Shown here piece after piece: positions 34,423 to 43,332 of a stretch of 64,000 nt of DNA. Every line of letters begins with the position of its first letter. Positions within the stretch are counted from its first letter, which is position 1. The stretch spans positions 124,001 to 188,000 of the forward strand of contig NZ_QHKS01000012.1 of the NCBI RefSeq assembly GCF_003353175.1, written 5' to 3'. This DNA is from Paraburkholderia lacunae (GTDB taxonomy: Bacteria > Pseudomonadota > Gammaproteobacteria > Burkholderiales > Burkholderiaceae). The translations under genes were made by a program, and so were the position numbers. The notes under the pieces were generated by a model. The model saw nothing but the letters and a program-made list of their open reading frames with translations, was not told where the DNA came from and searched no databases.

Positions 34423-34450
34423 ACGCGGCGCCGTGATGGTGCCGCGTTTT
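34423..34450 (+). terminator. Rho-independent terminator
   Basis: ACGCGGCGCC and GGTGCCGCGT form a 10-base stem with one mismatch and a 5-base loop, followed by TTT. It lies 80 bases after the entericidin stop. Confidence 0.6.
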
Positions 34451-34626
34451 CAATTGCGCGCGGTGATCGTCTTATTTTGCCGTGAGCTCGATTGCCGAGG
34501 TATCCGCATCGCCGCCTTGGGCAAGAAGGATGTGAATGTCACCCGGTGTAATGTCGCCGATCCTGCGCTTCCTTCAACTTCTTCTCCCTGTCGTTTTGCC
34601 GATGGACTGCTTCTCAAGAGAAACCG

Positions 34627-34896
34627 ATGCTATCCGAACATGAAACGCGCCAACTGCTCATCGCCTCATGTCAGTCGTCTACCGAGGCGGTAAGTCAAAT
34701 TGAGGCCGCGCTACATTCGCCTGAATTTGTTGCCTTGCTCGTACATATTGCTGTCGATGACGATGACTTCGCGGGCGACGCACCGATGGAAGCAGCGTAC
34801 TTTCTATCGCGCGTATCGCCACCACTTATTACCTCCGTAGGGCGCACGCATAAACGATTGATATGCGCGATCAGATGTCGCGTGTGCGCGGGATGA
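34627..34896 (+). CDS. Hypothetical protein, probably truncated
   Basis: 89 residues. The first 68 (MLSEHETRQLLIASCQSS, then AALHSPEFVALLVHIAVDDDDFAGDAPMEAAYFLS) read like a genuine acidic helical protein. The last 20 (VGRTHKRLICAIRCRVCAG) change composition and run into the 3' end of the opposite-strand PAS gene, suggesting that the natural C-terminus was lost when the two were joined. There is no clear ribosome site (TCAAGAGAAACCG). No named family. Confidence 0.45.
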   Translation: MLSEHETRQLLIASCQSSTEAVSQIEAALHSPEFVALLVHIAVDDDDFAGDAPMEAAYFLSRVSPPLITSVGRTHKRLICAIRCRVCAG

Positions 34897-35338
34897 CAAC
34901 CGCCTGACCGTGAAGTTTGCCGTCCGCGTCGAGAAGTTGCCACAGCGTGGCTTCCTCGATGATGAAGCGTTGGCCTGACTTGGTGACACGCACCCCCTTG
35001 TAGCCCGCCTCGTAGCCGAGCCGCTGTACGCGCGCGAGGAATTGCTGCCGCTCTTCGCGATTCGGGGCCTCAGCTGAGAGTCGGGACGGCAGTCGGGTGA
35101 TTTCATCCCAGCTATATCCAAAGCGGCGCTGCGCGGCCTTGTTGCCGTAAATAAAGAGCGGGTCGGGATCGGTGTTGTGCGCGAGTACCGCGAACGGGGC
35201 ACGCTCATAGAGCCATTCGGTAGCTTCGGCCACGGGCATGGCCGGCGGCACCAGGGGGCTGCCAAGCAGCTGGGCGTAGCTGTCGGCAAGGAGCTGATAG
35301 AAGGCTGGATCGCGGTGGAGTGGGATCATCTGAGACAT
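34871..35338 (-). CDS. MEKHLA-domain (PAS-like) protein
   Basis: 155 residues. The MEKHLA domain is a PAS-related fold: PLFIYGNKAAQRRFGYSWDEITRLPSRLSAE followed by RVQRLGYEAGYKGVRVTKSGQRFIIEEATLWQLLD and HGQAVVIP. Proteins of this type are small, cytosolic and of unknown function; in plants the domain is attached to HD-ZIP transcription factors. The start at 35338 has a weak ribosome site; a second ATG nine bases in is possible. A longer frame to 36025 would overlap the sigma factor and reads as antisense, so I reject it. Confidence 0.85.
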   Translation of the reverse strand: MSQMIPLHRDPAFYQLLADSYAQLLGSPLVPPAMPVAEATEWLYERAPFAVLAHNTDPDPLFIYGNKAAQRRFGYSWDEITRLPSRLSAEAPNREERQQFLARVQRLGYEAGYKGVRVTKSGQRFIIEEATLWQLLDADGKLHGQAVVIPRTRDI

Positions 35339-35571
35339 CTCGACGGAGATCGTGGGGTCTGTCTGCGCGACGGCGGAGGCTCTCACGATACAGCATCGGC
35401 AGGCGAAGGTTCCTGCGGAGGTTCCTGGTTTTTTGGCGGCCAGCCGTGGCCGACAGAACCAGTTCCATGAGCGTTCTACAGAACGGAGGTTGGAATCATA
35501 CGGACTCAACCCAATTCCGCTGGGAACGGTCCGGACCGCGCAACTCCGCGTGGCAAACGCAAGGCGCCAAT

Positions 35572-36840
35572 CTAACTTCCTGCCGATGACAGCTCGATGC
35601 GCTTGCGCTGCAGGAACCGGCGCACGGCCGGATCGCGCTCGAGTCCGATTGCGAGATCGTACGCACCGAGCGCTTCGGCCGTCGCGCCGGCACGCGCGAG
35701 CAGATCGGCGCGCGCGGCCCAGTACGGCTGGTAGTCGGCCAGCCGCGGATCGTCCGCATACGGCTCGAGCGCGTCGAGCGCCGCTTGCGGGCCGTCCCGT
35801 TCCGCCAGCGCGAGCGCGCGGTTCACCGCGACCACCGGCGACGCTGCAATCGCGAGCAGCGCATCGTAGAGCTGCACGACCTCGTCCCAGTTCGGGCGAT
35901 GCGACAGGCAGCGGTGGATGTGCGCCGACTGCAGCGCGGCCTCGAGCTGAAAGCGTCCGATTGCGTTGAATGCGCTCGCGCGCCGCAGCAGTGCGTTGGC
36001 TGCGTCGATCATCGGCGCGTCCCATGTCGCCGGATCCTGAGCCGACAGCGGCACGTAGTCGCCGGCCGCATCGCGTCGCGCATCGCGCCGCGCCTGCGCA
36101 TACAGCATCAGCGCGAGCAGACCCAGCGTCTCCGGCTCCTCGGGCAGCAGCTCGACGAGCAGTTGTGCAAGAAACAGCGCCTCACCGGCGAGATCGCGCC
36201 GCCAGGTATCGCCGCCGACCGGATCGGTCCATCCTTCCGCATACGCCGCATAGACCGCTTCCAGCACCGCATCGAGCCGGCCGGGCAACTCCTCGCGTTC
36301 CGGCACGCTGAACGGAATGCCCGCTTCGCGAATCTTGTTCTTCGCCCGCACGAGGCGCTTGCTCATTGCGGCGGGCGACATCAGGAACGCGGACGCAATC
36401 GTCTTCGCTTCGAGCCCCAGCACCACCTGCAGCATCAGCGGTGTGCGAATCGCGGCCTCGAGCGCAGGGTGCGTGCACGCGAACAGCAGCGCAAGCCGCC
36501 GGTCGGGCAACCTGCCTGCTTCGCGCTCGTCGATCTCGTCGGCGAGCATCGCGAGCTGGTTCGCCACTTCGTCGCCGACACGGCGATGACGCGCGCCATC
36601 GAGCGCCCGGCGGCGCGCAACCGTCATCAGCCACGCTTCGGGATTCGCGGGGCAGCCGCGCTCCGGCCAGTCTGCGAGCGCGGCCGCAAACGCGTCGGCC
36701 AGCGCGTCCTCGGCCGCGGCGACGTCGCGCGTGCGCATCGCCAGCAGCGCGACGAGCTTGCCGTAACTGCGGCGAGCGACCGCCTCGGCAATCGAACGCG
36801 CGGCGCCGTCAGCGGGACGGCCGCCGCCGGACGGATTCAT
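35572..36840 (-). CDS. ECF-type RNA polymerase sigma factor with C-terminal TPR-like extension
   Basis: 422 residues. Sigma region 2 is at about 20-80 (AAEDALADAFAAALADWPERGCPANPEAWLMTVARRRALD) and region 4 at about 115-185 (PLMLQVVLGLEAKTIASAFLMSPAAMSKRLVRAKNKIREA). The C-terminal 230 residues are helical, with the DUF6596-like segment EAVYAAYAEGW and a tail of short helical repeats (ALALAERDGPQAALDALEPYADDPRLADYQPYWAARADLL). Long sigma factors of this kind are paired with a YCII protein, as here: its ATG overlaps the YCII stop by four bases. Confidence 0.88.
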   Translation of the reverse strand: MNPSGGGRPADGAARSIAEAVARRSYGKLVALLAMRTRDVAAAEDALADAFAAALADWPERGCPANPEAWLMTVARRRALDGARHRRVGDEVANQLAMLADEIDEREAGRLPDRRLALLFACTHPALEAAIRTPLMLQVVLGLEAKTIASAFLMSPAAMSKRLVRAKNKIREAGIPFSVPEREELPGRLDAVLEAVYAAYAEGWTDPVGGDTWRRDLAGEALFLAQLLVELLPEEPETLGLLALMLYAQARRDARRDAAGDYVPLSAQDPATWDAPMIDAANALLRRASAFNAIGRFQLEAALQSAHIHRCLSHRPNWDEVVQLYDALLAIAASPVVAVNRALALAERDGPQAALDALEPYADDPRLADYQPYWAARADLLARAGATAEALGAYDLAIGLERDPAVRRFLQRKRIELSSAGS

Positions 36841-37208
36841 GCAGCAGATGGCGCATCGCTGGGGGCGGTCCAGACCGGACGCACCTCCATGATGCCGTGT
36901 CCCGCGCCGGGACAACGCGACGCCCACGAGATCGCCGCGTCCAGGTTGGGCACGTCGATCAGGTAGTAGCCGGCGAGCTGCTCCTTCGAATCGGAAAACG
37001 GTCCGTCAAGCACCTGCGGCTTGCCGTCGACGAGCCGCACCGTGGTGGCCGTGCTCGTGTGCTGCAGCCGGTTGGCGCCCGCCAGCGCCTCCGCTTTCTT
37101 CAACGATTCGGTGTACGCCTGATAGGCGGCAGCCCCTTGCTGCCGCTCGCTGTCGGTCATCTGGTTCCAGCGGTTTTCTTCCGAATAGATCATCAACAGG
37201 TATTGCAT
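36837..37208 (-). CDS. YCII (DGPF)-domain protein
   Basis: 123 residues: MQYLLMIYSEENRWNQM at the start, the DGPFSDSKEQLAGYYLIDV motif in the middle and EVRPVW near the end, the YCII/DGPF layout. These are small alpha/beta-barrel-like proteins, some with dehalogenase-like fold, whose role next to ECF sigma factors is unknown. GGAGG precedes the ATG at 37208. It is the first gene of the pair. Confidence 0.9.
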   Translation of the reverse strand: MQYLLMIYSEENRWNQMTDSERQQGAAAYQAYTESLKKAEALAGANRLQHTSTATTVRLVDGKPQVLDGPFSDSKEQLAGYYLIDVPNLDAAISWASRCPGAGHGIMEVRPVWTAPSDAPSAA

Positions 37209-37851
37209 GTGAGCCTCCGTCATGGGGTTAAGGCGGGTGAATTACATCGGGCCGCCATCACAATGACGCTCGAGCCGAACGCTGACGGACAGGCGGCGTC
37301 GAAAAAATCGCGGACGGCGCACCCGCCTTAATCGTTCGCCCCCGTAGAGGACCCTGCGCGCGGTCAATTCGGGCGAGCCCGCCGTCCCCTCTGCGCGGCT
37401 ATCAAGTTCATCGCACCATTGCAGACTCCATTAAAGTCCGGTTCCCGCAGGTATCGCAACAATCTCGGCGAAGAAATCCGACTTTCAACGGTCCCAGTCT
37501 CGACACTCACAAAGGTTCGAGAAGAAGCGCCCGACTTTTCCAGCGGTCGCACGGTCGATGACCTGCCGAGTGACTCGAAAGAGCAGATGACTACAGCTTG
37601 AAGCTGTCGATTGGGTGGCACCCGGCCCGCGGTCCGTTCCGGGGACGAAACTTCGGCGCTGTCCAGTTGCTGAGCTTGAGGAGCAGCGATGACATCGGGG
37701 TTTACCGCTCGGGTTTACCGCTCAGAAAACGGTCGACGGATTTTGGGCGAGTCCGGCAAATTGGCGCCATGCCACGAATCGCGCAGTTTGCGCGTCGCAG
37801 ATGAGCGTTTCGTATTCGCCGAGTTTTAAGGCGACCCGTTGCGATCGCGGC
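37209..37851. other. Intergenic region, 643 bp
   Basis: No protein-like frame with a ribosome site. A 60-codon frame around 37419-37601 (+) has a plausible end (DFSSGRTVDDLPSDSKEQM) but no start signal and no family. Short direct repeat TTTACCGCTC occurs twice near 37700. Otherwise nothing. Confidence 0.3.
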
Positions 37852-38814
37852 TCACGCCGCAGTCATGATGTCCGGTAATCTGTCAATTCTCGGCTCGACC
37901 AACTGGTTGCTGATGAAAGCCCAAAGCTGTTCGGCTGCCTGGCCCCGCTCTTTGACCGGGCGGTACAGGCGTATCTCCAGCTCGGTTGCCCAGACGTCCG
38001 AGCCTGCTCGAACCAGATTTCCTTCGCTTAACTCTTTGACGATACAGCTCTCGGGAAGCCAGCCGATCCCGTGGCCGGCCACGACCATGCCTTTTAATGC
38101 CTCTGACATGTGGGTTTCGAAGCAGCGGAACAGGGCGTACGGCTCCGTCGCGTTCATCAAGAGCATTTCGACGACGTTGCCAAGGAATGCGCCGGATGAA
38201 TAGGCAAGCAGGGGCAGCGGTCTGCTGCTCTTGCCAGGAAGTTCGAAGAGCGGCTTGCCGTCCTTGCCTACTGCCGAGACAGGCACGATGCGCTCGACAC
38301 CGAGTGTCAGGAACGGAAAGTGATTGGGATCGAGAGCGATCGGCAATTGCGGGTGGTGATAGCCGATCAGCAGGTCGCAGTCGCCTGCCACGAGATGTTG
38401 CACACCCTCGGGCACGTTGACCGCCTGAACTCGGGCCATGATGTGACCGAACTCGCTGGTCAGGCGCTTGAGCCAGTCAGGGAAAAGCGTGAAGACAAGG
38501 GTATGGGCAACAGCAAAATGAACCACATGGTCGTTTTCGGCGAACTGTTCATACCCGCCCACCAGATTGCGCGCCGCATGCATGCTGCGCAGGATGTCCG
38601 CCGCGAGACTGCGAAACATCCGTCCGGCTGGCGTGAGGGTGATCGGATTGACGCTGCGATCGACGAGCTTCGTGCCCATCCACGTTTCGAGCGCCACAAT
38701 TCGTCTACTGAAAGCTGATTGGGTGAGGTGCCGGCTGCGCGCCGACCGGGAGAAACTCTTCGTATCTGAGAGGCTGAGAAAGTCTTCCAACCACTTTGCT
38801 TCCATATTTATCAC
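37852..38814 (-). CDS. LysR-family regulator, HypT (YjiE)-like
   Basis: 320 residues (or 317 from MEAKWL at 38805, the more usual start). Wing helix-turn-helix at about 8-66 (FSRSARSRHLTQSAFSRRIVALE) and the effector domain after it. It resembles E. coli HypT, a hypochlorite-responsive regulator: MxxKWLxDFLxL at the start, and GHGIGWLPE...EL near 265. It is divergent from an AnsP-like amino-acid permease across 456 bp, so it may control that operon; the reactive-chlorine role is inference by family only. Confidence 0.82.
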   Translation of the reverse strand: MINMEAKWLEDFLSLSDTKSFSRSARSRHLTQSAFSRRIVALETWMGTKLVDRSVNPITLTPAGRMFRSLAADILRSMHAARNLVGGYEQFAENDHVVHFAVAHTLVFTLFPDWLKRLTSEFGHIMARVQAVNVPEGVQHLVAGDCDLLIGYHHPQLPIALDPNHFPFLTLGVERIVPVSAVGKDGKPLFELPGKSSRPLPLLAYSSGAFLGNVVEMLLMNATEPYALFRCFETHMSEALKGMVVAGHGIGWLPESCIVKELSEGNLVRAGSDVWATELEIRLYRPVKERGQAAEQLWAFISNQLVEPRIDRLPDIMTAA

Positions 38815-39270
38815 TTGTGTTGGGTAAATCGACAGCCGCGTCTGTGCGACGCGGCAACGCTAGCCTACCGTTACTCATTGCAAGAATACCGATGTTTTTT
38901 TTCGATAGGTGTTAGTCGAAATATGCATGAGCGTTGCCCCCATAAATTGGGCTACATACCTTTCGTCTGTCTGCCCATGCAAAACGAACTGTTGACTTAA
39001 CAAAAAACCGCCTTTGGTCTCGAAAGGCTTAAACATCGGTGATCGCACGGATGCGTGTTCGCAGGCAAGGGTCGCCGGGTCACCCGCGATGCCCGGGCGT
39101 TTGAAATTTCCTGAAAGGAACACCAGTCCGGTGCACCAGACCGAACGACGATTCCGCGATGCCCGCTGTTGATTTGTAGCTTAGTCGATACGCCATCGCG
39201 CATAAGCCGCTCGGTATATGTCCCCGGGATTACGAAGTCAAGTGCTCGCATTTAAAGGATTGAATTGATT
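38815..39270. other. Divergent intergenic region, 456 bp
   Basis: Promoter space between the LysR gene and the AnsP-like permease, unusually long. I see no clear symmetric operator and no RNA-like structure. Confidence 0.3.
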
Positions 39271-40767
39271 ATGTCCACACTGCGTAACCCAAATCCCCAA
39301 ACATCCACTGGTGAAGTGGATAAGAAAAGCTGGCTGGCATCGCACGAAGCGGGATATCACAAAACGTTGGGTAATCGTCAGGTTCAGATGATTGCCATCG
39401 GCGGGGCGATCGGCACGGGCCTGTTTCTCGGCGCGGGCGCACGCCTGCAAATAGCGGGTCCTTCGCTTGCCGTCGTCTATCTGATCTGTGGCGTGTTCTC
39501 GTTTCTGATCCTGCGCGCGCTGGGTGAGCTGGTGATGCATCGGCCGAGCAGCGGCAGCTTCGTATCGTACGCCCGAGAGTTCCTTGGTGAAAAAGCCTCC
39601 TATGTCGCCGGTTGGATGTACTTCCTGAACTGGGCGATGACCGGCATCGTCGACATCACTGCCGTCGCGCTGTACATGCATTACTGGGCCGCGTTCTCGT
39701 CCGTGCCGCAATGGATATTCGCGCTGGTTGCGCTGTGTATCGTCGCGGCAATGAACCTGATCGGCGTGAAATGGTTTGCTGAAATGGAATTCTGGTTCGC
39801 GCTCATCAAGGTTGCTGCGATCTCGCTGTTCCTTGTGATCGGTTCGATCATTCTGGGTACAGGGGTGCACGTTGGCGGGCACACCACGGGGGTGCATCTG
39901 ATCAGCGAGAACGGTGGGCTGTTCCCGCATGGTTTGCTGCCCGCGCTGGTGCTCGTGCAGGGCGTCGTGTTCGCGTTCGCCGGCGTCGAGCTGGTCGGCA
40001 CGGCTGCGGGCGAATGCAAGGACGCGCACAAGGTGCTGCCGCGCGCCATCAACAGCGTGATCTGGCGCATCGCCGTGTTCTATGTGGGCGCAGTTGTGTT
40101 GCTGGTCTGTCTGTTGCCGTGGAGTGCCTACAAGGCGGGGCAGAGCCCGTTCGTCACGTTCTTCGCGGCACTCGGCGTGCCGGGAGTCGGCTCGGTCATG
40201 AATGTCGTCGTGCTGTCGGCGGCGCTGTCGAGCCTGAACTCCGGGCTGTATTCGACCGGGCGGGTGTTGCGTGCGCTGTCGATGGGCGGGTCCGCGCCGC
40301 ATTTCCTTTCCCGCATGAGCTCGCAGTCGGTTCCGTACGCCGGCATTCTGGTGACGGTGGCGATCTACGTCGTGGGCGTCGTGCTGAACTATTTCGTGCC
40401 GTCGAGCGTGTTCGAAATCGTGCTCAATGTGGCGTCGCTCGGCATTCTCAGCACCTGGGGATTCATCGTGGTTTGCCAGATGAAGTTCCGCCAGGCGGTG
40501 GCCCGTGGTGAGGCTGAGCCGGTGACGTTCAGAATGCCCGGCGCGCCGGTGACGTCCTGGCTGACGCTGGCGTTTCTGGTCGGCGTGCTGGTACTGATGG
40601 CATTCGACTATCCGAACGGTACGTGGACGGTTGTCTCGATTCCGGTCGTGGCCCTGATCCTGGTCGCCGGGTGGTACGGGGTGCGCCGCCGCGCCCGTAC
40701 GCTACTGAAGCCGACGATCCCGTCGGTCACCCTGACCCAGAGCGTGCTCGAGGACAACGCAGGCTAA
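39271..40767 (+). CDS. Amino-acid permease, AnsP/CycA-like
   Basis: 498 residues, about twelve hydrophobic helices. The first reentrant loop MIAIGGAIGTGLFLGAGARL and the AGPSLAVVYLICG, FVSYAREFLGEKASYVAGWMYFLNW stretch are typical of the amino-acid/polyamine/organocation (AAT) family and close to E. coli asparagine permease AnsP; substrate specificity (Asn, Asp, Ala or Gly) is not certain. The ATG at 39271 follows AAAGGA; a TTG six bases earlier is less likely. It is followed within 70 bp by the ATP-grasp operon, so it may import an amino acid used there (inference). Confidence 0.85.
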   Translation: MSTLRNPNPQTSTGEVDKKSWLASHEAGYHKTLGNRQVQMIAIGGAIGTGLFLGAGARLQIAGPSLAVVYLICGVFSFLILRALGELVMHRPSSGSFVSYAREFLGEKASYVAGWMYFLNWAMTGIVDITAVALYMHYWAAFSSVPQWIFALVALCIVAAMNLIGVKWFAEMEFWFALIKVAAISLFLVIGSIILGTGVHVGGHTTGVHLISENGGLFPHGLLPALVLVQGVVFAFAGVELVGTAAGECKDAHKVLPRAINSVIWRIAVFYVGAVVLLVCLLPWSAYKAGQSPFVTFFAALGVPGVGSVMNVVVLSAALSSLNSGLYSTGRVLRALSMGGSAPHFLSRMSSQSVPYAGILVTVAIYVVGVVLNYFVPSSVFEIVLNVASLGILSTWGFIVVCQMKFRQAVARGEAEPVTFRMPGAPVTSWLTLAFLVGVLVLMAFDYPNGTWTVVSIPVVALILVAGWYGVRRRARTLLKPTIPSVTLTQSVLEDNAG

Positions 40768-40837
40768 CTCGGCGTGCCGCTCCTCCCAATTGCATCGACA
40801 ACAACAGCGACAACAGCGACAACGACGGAGAACTGAA

Positions 40838-42253
40838 GTGAAGCCATTCGATGAGATGCTGACGTCCGCTGACGGGGTCCGCGCGCCTTATGAACTGCTC
40901 AAGCAATGGCTCGATGCGCAGAATCCTGCGAATCTCGCGCAGAAAGCGGATGACGCGGAAAGCGTCTTCCGCAAGACGGGCATTACGTTTGCCGTGTACG
41001 GCGAGGAAGAGGCCGCCGAGCGTCTGATTCCGTTCGACATCATCCCGCGCATCATTTCCAGTCAGGAATGGACGCGCCTGTCGCAAGGCATTGAACAGCG
41101 CGTGATAGCCCTCAACGCCTTTCTCGACGATATCTATCATCGTCAGGAGATCGTGCGCGCCGGGCGTATCCCGAAGGAACTGATTGCCCAGAACGAGGCC
41201 TTCCTGCCGGAGATGATCGGCTTCCGGCCGCCGGGCAATGTGTACACGCATATCATCGGCGTGGACATTGTGCGCACGGCCGAAAACGAGTTCTATGTGC
41301 TGGAAGACAATGCCCGCACACCCTCCGGTGTCTCCTACATGCTGGAGAACCGCGAGACGATGATGCAGCTTTTCCCTGAGCTGTTCCAGCAGGTCAAGGT
41401 GCGGCCGGTCGAAGCCTATCCGCAACTGCTGCGCGAGTCGCTTGCCGCCGTGTGCCCGCCTGGTGGCAACCAGGAGAATCCGACCATCGCGGTGCTGACG
41501 CCCGGCATCCACAACTCCGCCTACTATGAGCATGCGTTCCTCGCCGACCAGATGGGGGTTCATCTGGTCGAGGGCAGCGATCTCCAGGTCGTGGACGGCC
41601 GCGTGGCGATGCGCACAACCGAAGGGTTCCGCGCCATCGACGTGCTGTATCGCCGGCTCGACGACGCCTTCCTCGATCCGCTGACTTTCCGGCCCGATTC
41701 CGTGCTTGGCGTCGCCGGCATCATGGACGTCTACCGTGCGGGCAACATCACGATCGCCAACGCACCGGGCACCGGCATCGCCGACGACAAGGCGATCTAT
41801 TCCTATATGCCGGAAATCGTCGAGTTCTACACGGGCCGCAAATCGATCCTGGAGAACGTGCCGACCTGGCGCTGTTCCGAACCGGGCAGCCTGAAATACG
41901 TGCTGGACCATCTCGACGAACTGGTGGTGAAGGAAGTCCACGGATCAGGCGGCTACGGCATGCTGGTCGGGCCCGCCGCGTCGAAGAAGGAGCGGGAGGA
42001 TTTCGCTGCCAAGCTCAAAACCCGTCCGACCAACTACATCGCGCAACCGACCCTGGCGCTCTCAACCACGCCGATCCTGACCGAAATGGGTCTCGCGCCG
42101 CGCCACGTGGATCTTCGGCCCTTTGTGCTCGTGTCGGACCGGATTCGCATCACGCCCGGCGGCTTGACGCGCGTCGCCTTGAAGGAAGGCTCGCTGGTGG
42201 TCAATTCGAGCCAGGGCGGCGGCACCAAGGATACCTGGGTGCTGGCCGATTGA
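40838..42253 (+). CDS. Circularly permuted ATP-grasp protein (amidoligase-type)
   Basis: 471 residues. The family sequence PGNVYTHIIGVDIVRTAENEFYVLEDNARTPSGVSYMLENR, the ATP-binding DLVVKEVHGSGGYGMLVGP (near 370) and RPFVLVSDRIRITPGGLTRVALKEGSLVVNSSQGGGTKDTWVL match circularly permuted ATP-grasp (DUF404/407) proteins. These are thought to form amide or peptide bonds onto small molecules or proteins. The start is a GTG at 40838 with GGAG upstream; a run of ACAACAGCG-type repeats precedes it. Followed by alpha-E (129 bp) and transglutaminase genes. Confidence 0.88.
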   Translation: MKPFDEMLTSADGVRAPYELLKQWLDAQNPANLAQKADDAESVFRKTGITFAVYGEEEAAERLIPFDIIPRIISSQEWTRLSQGIEQRVIALNAFLDDIYHRQEIVRAGRIPKELIAQNEAFLPEMIGFRPPGNVYTHIIGVDIVRTAENEFYVLEDNARTPSGVSYMLENRETMMQLFPELFQQVKVRPVEAYPQLLRESLAAVCPPGGNQENPTIAVLTPGIHNSAYYEHAFLADQMGVHLVEGSDLQVVDGRVAMRTTEGFRAIDVLYRRLDDAFLDPLTFRPDSVLGVAGIMDVYRAGNITIANAPGTGIADDKAIYSYMPEIVEFYTGRKSILENVPTWRCSEPGSLKYVLDHLDELVVKEVHGSGGYGMLVGPAASKKEREDFAAKLKTRPTNYIAQPTLALSTTPILTEMGLAPRHVDLRPFVLVSDRIRITPGGLTRVALKEGSLVVNSSQGGGTKDTWVLAD

Positions 42254-42382
42254 GGTTCGGCCGAGGGCCGCAGATCGTCCGAAGTCCGCTCGAAGAGACT
42301 GGACGCGCAAGAACCCGGAAGACCGTCAGCCTGATACAGGGCTGGCGCATCGCAAAAAACAGACACTGGAGTTGGACAGGAC

Positions 42383-43324
42383 ATGCTTCTTGGACGCACA
42401 GCAAGCGGGCTCTACTGGATGCATCGCTATATCGAACGCGCGGAAAACATTGCACGGATCGTCGACGCTGGGCTGCGTATGGCGCTGACCCGGACCTCCG
42501 ACGTGCAGGCAACGTGGTCGTCCGTGGTGGTGACCTCCGGCACGGAAGAGGGCTTCCGGGAGAAACACGACACCTATACCGCCGACACCGTTTCCGACTA
42601 TCTGCTGCGCGACAATCACAATCCGTCGAGCGTCCTGTCGTGCATCGAGGCGGCGCGCTCGAATGCACGCATGGTGCGCACGGCGCTCACCCGCGAGGCG
42701 TGGGAGAGCGTGAACGAAGCCTGGATGGTGGTCAAGCGGGTGCTGGCAACGCCTGTGGCGGCGAGTGAATTGCCGGTCGTGCTCGATCAGATCAAGCGCC
42801 AGGCCGCTCTGATTCGCGGCACCTTTCACGGCACGATGCTCAGAAACGAGATTTTCGATTTCGCCCGTATCGGCACCTTCATCGAGCGCGCCGACAATAC
42901 CGCACGCATTCTCGACGTCAAATACCACCTGTTGCTGCCCGCGGTGTCCTATGTGGGCACGACGCTCGACAATTACCAGTGGGAATCGATCCTGCGCTCG
43001 GTCGACGCGCATCGATCCTACCGTTGGGTCTACGACGTCCAGTACAAGCCGACCAATATCGCCGACTATCTGATCCTCAACGGCCGCATGCCGCGCTCGC
43101 TGAACTTCTGCTACCTGAACATCGTCGAGAACCTCGAGTATCTGGCGCAAGACTATGGCGTCACGCACGCTTGTCACAAGACCGCCGACATTACGCTCGC
43201 CACGCTCCGGGACAACACGGTCAAGCAGATCTTTGCACAGGGTCTGCACGAGTTTCTCGAGGGCTTCATCGGGCAGAACAACCGGCTTGGTTTTGAAATC
43301 GCCGAAACCTACAACTTCGATTGA
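42383..43324 (+). CDS. Alpha-E domain protein
   Basis: 313 residues, almost all helix. LLGRTASGLYWMHRYIERAENIARIVDAGL at the start is the alpha-E signature, with repeats of similar pattern later (LRNEIFDFARIGTFIERADNTARILDVKYHLLL). It always accompanies circularly permuted ATP-grasp and transglutaminase-like genes and is thought to modify or recognise peptides. The start ATG at 42383 has ACAGGAC upstream. It is the middle gene of a three-gene unit. Confidence 0.88.
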   Translation: MLLGRTASGLYWMHRYIERAENIARIVDAGLRMALTRTSDVQATWSSVVVTSGTEEGFREKHDTYTADTVSDYLLRDNHNPSSVLSCIEAARSNARMVRTALTREAWESVNEAWMVVKRVLATPVAASELPVVLDQIKRQAALIRGTFHGTMLRNEIFDFARIGTFIERADNTARILDVKYHLLLPAVSYVGTTLDNYQWESILRSVDAHRSYRWVYDVQYKPTNIADYLILNGRMPRSLNFCYLNIVENLEYLAQDYGVTHACHKTADITLATLRDNTVKQIFAQGLHEFLEGFIGQNNRLGFEIAETYNFD

Positions 43325-43332
43325 GACCGGCC

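Noticed and set aside
34871..36025. Longer version of the MEKHLA gene running into the sigma-factor region
   Set aside because: The extra 229 residues are Arg/Ala-rich nonsense overlapping another coding frame; only the last 155 residues match the domain.
39238..40302. Long open frame antisense to the amino-acid permease
   Set aside because: High-GC shadow of the permease: composition is dominated by Arg, Gln and His, it has no ribosome site and no family, and the sense strand encodes a clear membrane protein.
40795..40830. Short tandem ACAACAGCG-type repeat before the ATP-grasp gene
   Set aside because: Only about three copies in untranslated leader; too short and irregular for a CRISPR or regulatory array.
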